Shown: in pieces, positions 61,819 to 64,000 of the stretch
Layout of the letters: each line of letters begins with the position of its first letter
Numbering within the stretch: the stretch's first letter is position 1
Source: Halieaceae bacterium UBA5044
Lineage (GTDB): Bacteria > Pseudomonadota > Gammaproteobacteria > Pseudomonadales > Halieaceae
Assembly (NCBI GenBank): GCA_002416125.1
Contig: DIBU01000006.1
Span: forward strand, 192,977-256,976
Reading direction: 5' to 3'
Length of the DNA: 64,000 nt
Notes under the pieces: generated by a model
What the model saw: only the letters and a program-made list of their open reading frames with translations
Told to the model about the DNA's origin: nothing
The model's database searches: none
Position numbers and translations under genes: made by a program

Positions 61819-62586
61819 ATGTCCGAACACGTTGTAATGACCGACATTGACGATGGCGTCCTGACCATCACGCTAAACCGTCCGGCCGCAAAAAACGCGG
61901 TAAACAAAGCGGTAGCCGAGGGCATAGCCGCCGCTATCGACGAGCTTGAGAGTAATTCGGCGTTGCGCGTGGCGATACTCACCGGTGCAGGTGGCACCTT
62001 CTGCTCCGGCATGGACCTGAAAGCCTTCGTCACCGGCGAACTCCCCATCGTTGAAGGACGCGGATTTGCCGGTCTCTGCGAATATACACCCGCCAAGCCC
62101 CTGATCGCCGCGATCGAGGGCTATGCGCTGGCCGGCGGCTTCGAGCTGGCGATCAGTTGCGACCTGGTCGTCGCCGCTGATGATTCCAAGTTCGGCATTC
62201 CCGAAGTGAAACGCGGACTCGCGGCCGGCGCCGGTGGGCTGGTCAAGCTGCCCAAGCAGATTCCCTCCCGCATTGCCAAGGAACTGGCGCTGACCGGCGA
62301 TTTCATCTCCGCACATCGCGCATTTGACCTGGGTCTGATCAACGAAGTGGTGCCCGCTGGCAGTGCGCTGGATGCTGCAAAAGCCCTCGCCCGCAAAATC
62401 GCCGCCAACGGCCCGCTGGCAGTCGCCCTGAGCAAACAGGTGGTGGACGGCGCCCAGGACTGGAGTAGCGACGAAATGTTCGCCAAACAGCAGGCCATCA
62501 TTCAACCCATTTTCACCAGTGAGGACGCCATCGAGGGCGCCACCGCGTTCGCGGAGAAGCGCGCGCCACAGTGGAAAGGCCGCTGA
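61819..62586 (+). CDS. Enoyl-CoA hydratase/isomerase (crotonase family)
   Basis: A 255-residue crotonase-fold protein: VLTITLNRPAAKNAVN, GGTFCSGMDLKAF (first oxyanion loop), IAAIEGYALAGGFELAISCDLVVAADDSKFGIPEVKRGLAAGAGG (with a Glu in the PEV segment) and the C-terminal NGPLAVALSKQVV. It probably hydrates or isomerises an enoyl-CoA in beta-oxidation. A GGAGTGA ribosome binding site precedes the ATG. The thiolase gene starts 41 bases downstream. Confidence 0.9.
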   Translation: MSEHVVMTDIDDGVLTITLNRPAAKNAVNKAVAEGIAAAIDELESNSALRVAILTGAGGTFCSGMDLKAFVTGELPIVEGRGFAGLCEYTPAKPLIAAIEGYALAGGFELAISCDLVVAADDSKFGIPEVKRGLAAGAGGLVKLPKQIPSRIAKELALTGDFISAHRAFDLGLINEVVPAGSALDAAKALARKIAANGPLAVALSKQVVDGAQDWSSDEMFAKQQAIIQPIFTSEDAIEGATAFAEKRAPQWKGR

Positions 62587-62627
62587 ACGCGGCACCCCGG
62601 AAACCACGATACTTGAGGACTATACCA

Positions 62628-63860
62628 ATGTCAGAAGCATGGATTATCGATGCCTGCCGAACACCACGCGGCATCGGCAAAAAGGGCAAGGGCGCACTCG
62701 CCGACCAGCACCCGCAACACCTTGCGGCAACCGTCCTGCGCGCGCTCGCCGAGCGCAATCAACTGAACACCGCCGAAGTCGATGACATTATATTCGGCAC
62801 CAGCACCCAGCGCGGCCAGCAGGGTGCGGACCTCGCCCGCATGGCAGCTCTGGACGCGGGTTACGACGTTCGCTCCTCCGGTGTGACCCTGGACCGGTTC
62901 TGTGGGTCAGGCATCACCTCGGTGAGCATGGCGGCCGCCTCGATCATGTCGGGAATGGAAGACCTGGTGATCGGCGGCGGCTGTGAAATGATGTCGACCT
63001 TTGGCAGCGACCCCAATCAGTCACCCTTTATCGACAGCGACAATCTGCGCCTGCGGGAGAAACACCCGCAGCCGCATCAGGGCGTGTGTGCTGACGCCAT
63101 TGCCACGCTGGAAGGCATCGACCGCCACGCGGTCGACAGCCTCGCCGCGCTGTCTCAGCAGCGCGCGGCACATGCCATCAGCAACGGCCACTTCGAACGC
63201 AGCCTGATTCCCGTCTATCGTCTCGACGGCAGCCTGGCGCTGGACCATGAAGAGTTCCCGCGCCCGAATACCACACTGGCAACCCTGTCGGAACTCAAAC
63301 CCTCCTTTGAAGCGCTGGCAGACTACCCTCTGGACGAGGCCGGCACCACATTCCGCAAGCTGGTCAACCAGGCCTACCCCGACCTGAAGATCAACCACGT
63401 GCACCACGCCGGCAACTCCTCCGGTGTTGTAGACGGTGCCGCGGCTATCCTGCTGGCATCTCCCGCCTATGCGCAGGCGCATGGGATGAAGCCCCGGGCC
63501 CGCATTGTGGCCATGGCGAACATGGGTGACTCTCCCACGCTCATGCTCAATGCCCCGGTACCGGCCGCGCGCAAGGTACTGGCGAAAGCCGGCCTGCAGC
63601 TGTCGGACATCGACCTGTTCGAAATCAACGAAGCGTTTGCCGTGGTTGCGGAAAAGTTTATCCGTGACCTCAAGCTCGATCGGGAGAAGGTGAACGTCAA
63701 CGGCGGGGCAATGGCACTGGGGCACCCGATTGGCGCTACCGGTTCCATACTGATCGGCACGTTGCTCGACGAACTGGAGCGCCAGGACAAGCAGTTTGGC
63801 CTGGTCACCATGTGCGCCGCGGGCGGCATGGCCCCGGCAATTATCATCGAGCGCATCTGA
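62628..63860 (+). CDS. Acetyl-CoA acetyltransferase (thiolase)
   Basis: A 410-residue thiolase. It has the acyl-carrying Cys92 in DRFCGSG, GNSSGVVDGAAA, NEAFAVVAEKF, His366 in GHPIGATG and Cys396 in CAAGGM, so the catalytic set is complete. It catalyses the last step of beta-oxidation or the condensation of acyl-CoAs. ATG 62628 has GAGGA upstream. An earlier in-frame start overlaps the crotonase gene. It closes the Ltp-DUF35-crotonase-thiolase set. Confidence 0.94.
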   Translation: MSEAWIIDACRTPRGIGKKGKGALADQHPQHLAATVLRALAERNQLNTAEVDDIIFGTSTQRGQQGADLARMAALDAGYDVRSSGVTLDRFCGSGITSVSMAAASIMSGMEDLVIGGGCEMMSTFGSDPNQSPFIDSDNLRLREKHPQPHQGVCADAIATLEGIDRHAVDSLAALSQQRAAHAISNGHFERSLIPVYRLDGSLALDHEEFPRPNTTLATLSELKPSFEALADYPLDEAGTTFRKLVNQAYPDLKINHVHHAGNSSGVVDGAAAILLASPAYAQAHGMKPRARIVAMANMGDSPTLMLNAPVPAARKVLAKAGLQLSDIDLFEINEAFAVVAEKFIRDLKLDREKVNVNGGAMALGHPIGATGSILIGTLLDELERQDKQFGLVTMCAAGGMAPAIIIERI

Positions 63861-63875
63861 ACGCGCGAAAGGCAC

Positions 63876-63905
63876 AAAAAAAGCCACCCGAGGGTGGCTT
63901 TTTTT
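63876..63905. terminator. Bidirectional rho-independent terminator after the thiolase gene
   Basis: The stem GCCACC/GGTGGC (63883-63888, 63893-63898) with loop CGAG is flanked by an A-run on the left and a T-run on the right, so it can end transcripts from both directions. It lies 15 bases after the thiolase stop and 5 before the tRNA-Asp end. Confidence 0.93.
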
Positions 63906-63910
63906 GTAAT

Positions 63911-63987
63911 TGGCGGAGCGGACGGGGCTCGAACCCGCGACCCCCGGCGTGACAGGCCGGTATTATAACCGACTGAACTACCGCTCC
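63911..63987 (-). tRNA. tRNA-Asp (GTC anticodon)
   Basis: A complete cloverleaf on the minus strand, 77 nt with encoded CCA. The acceptor GGAGCGG pairs with CCGCTCC, the anticodon arm CCGGC/GCCGG encloses CTGTCAC with anticodon GTC, and the T-arm contains GGTTCGAGCC. It is followed by the bidirectional terminator. Confidence 0.95.
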
Positions 63988-64000
63988 GAAGAAGCAACAA

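Noticed and set aside
1..64000. CRISPR arrays, insertion sequences, integrases or a replication origin
   Set aside because: No regularly spaced repeats, transposase motifs, paired terminal repeats, DnaA-box cluster or dnaA-dnaN context were found.

Overview
The window is 64 kb of GC-rich, tightly packed gammaproteobacterial chromosome. Gene content and order suggest a marine, aerobic, heterotrophic member of the Cellvibrionales, of the Halieaceae (OM60/NOR5) kind. The clues are dnaX-ybaB-recR-rnd-ycgL-ycgN downstream of the 4.5S RNA gene, a GDH-180 type glutamate dehydrogenase, rmf, pepN next to DUF2797 and YeaC genes, nadK-glpG, a large TonB-dependent receptor, and many acyl-CoA or steroid-type catabolic genes. 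The genus is inferred; no rRNA gene is present to fix it. I found no insertion sequence, integrase, CRISPR array or complete prophage.

Layout. 1-4.8 kb (minus): DNA replication and repair and RNA processing operon with ffs at its head. 4.8-9.8 kb (plus): three-gene RND efflux operon that ends in its own TetR repressor gene and is headed by two tandem palindromic operators. 9.8-12.7 kb: thioredoxin-like protein, methyltransferase, VanZ-like protein and two small proteins. 12.8-16.2 kb (plus): SRPBCC-SDR fusion, epoxide hydrolase and thioesterase. 16.2-21.6 kb (minus): a degenerate RecB-nuclease-like protein, a membrane-anchored amidohydrolase and a pair of acyl-CoA dehydrogenases. 21.7-30.2 kb: slyX, yciH, an AT-rich gap with a phage-like orphan gene, two selenodomain-type glycosyltransferases, slt, tRNA-Arg(CCT), an oxidoreductase and several envelope proteins. 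30.3-34.9 kb (minus): TonB-dependent receptor plus a beta-helix-like lipoprotein, closed by a strong terminator. 35.1-37.1 kb (plus): a small regulator-like gene and a two-domain, OlsF-like ornithine-lipid synthase. 37-43.3 kb: DUF2235 hydrolase, rmf and NAD-glutamate dehydrogenase. 43.6-50.5 kb (plus): MoxR/DUF58/Bat operon. 50.5-57.2 kb (minus): pepN, DUF2797, yeaC, glpG, nadK and lipA. 57.3-63.9 kb: metallo-beta-lactamase RNA-processing enzyme, then a Rieske oxygenase divergent from a Ltp-DUF35-crotonase-thiolase set. A terminator and tRNA-Asp(GTC) close the window.

How the genes work together. Many genes are translationally coupled by ATGA, GTGA or TGATG overlaps, which define the operons well. 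The catabolic genes (two acyl-CoA dehydrogenases, epoxide hydrolase, thioesterase, SRPBCC-SDR, KshA-like Rieske oxygenase, Ltp2-like aldolase with DUF35, crotonase, thiolase) fit breakdown of sterol-like or other hydrophobic, CoA-activated substrates. The receptor/lipoprotein pair and the RND pump govern envelope traffic. The points most worth checking are the tandem operators at 4846-4886, the OlsF-like fusion with its small leader gene, the degenerate nuclease-like protein at 16236-17375, the 24-bp tandem repeat upstream of nadK, the receptor/lipoprotein pair, and the orphan gene at 22706. No wholly new multi-gene system is evident.
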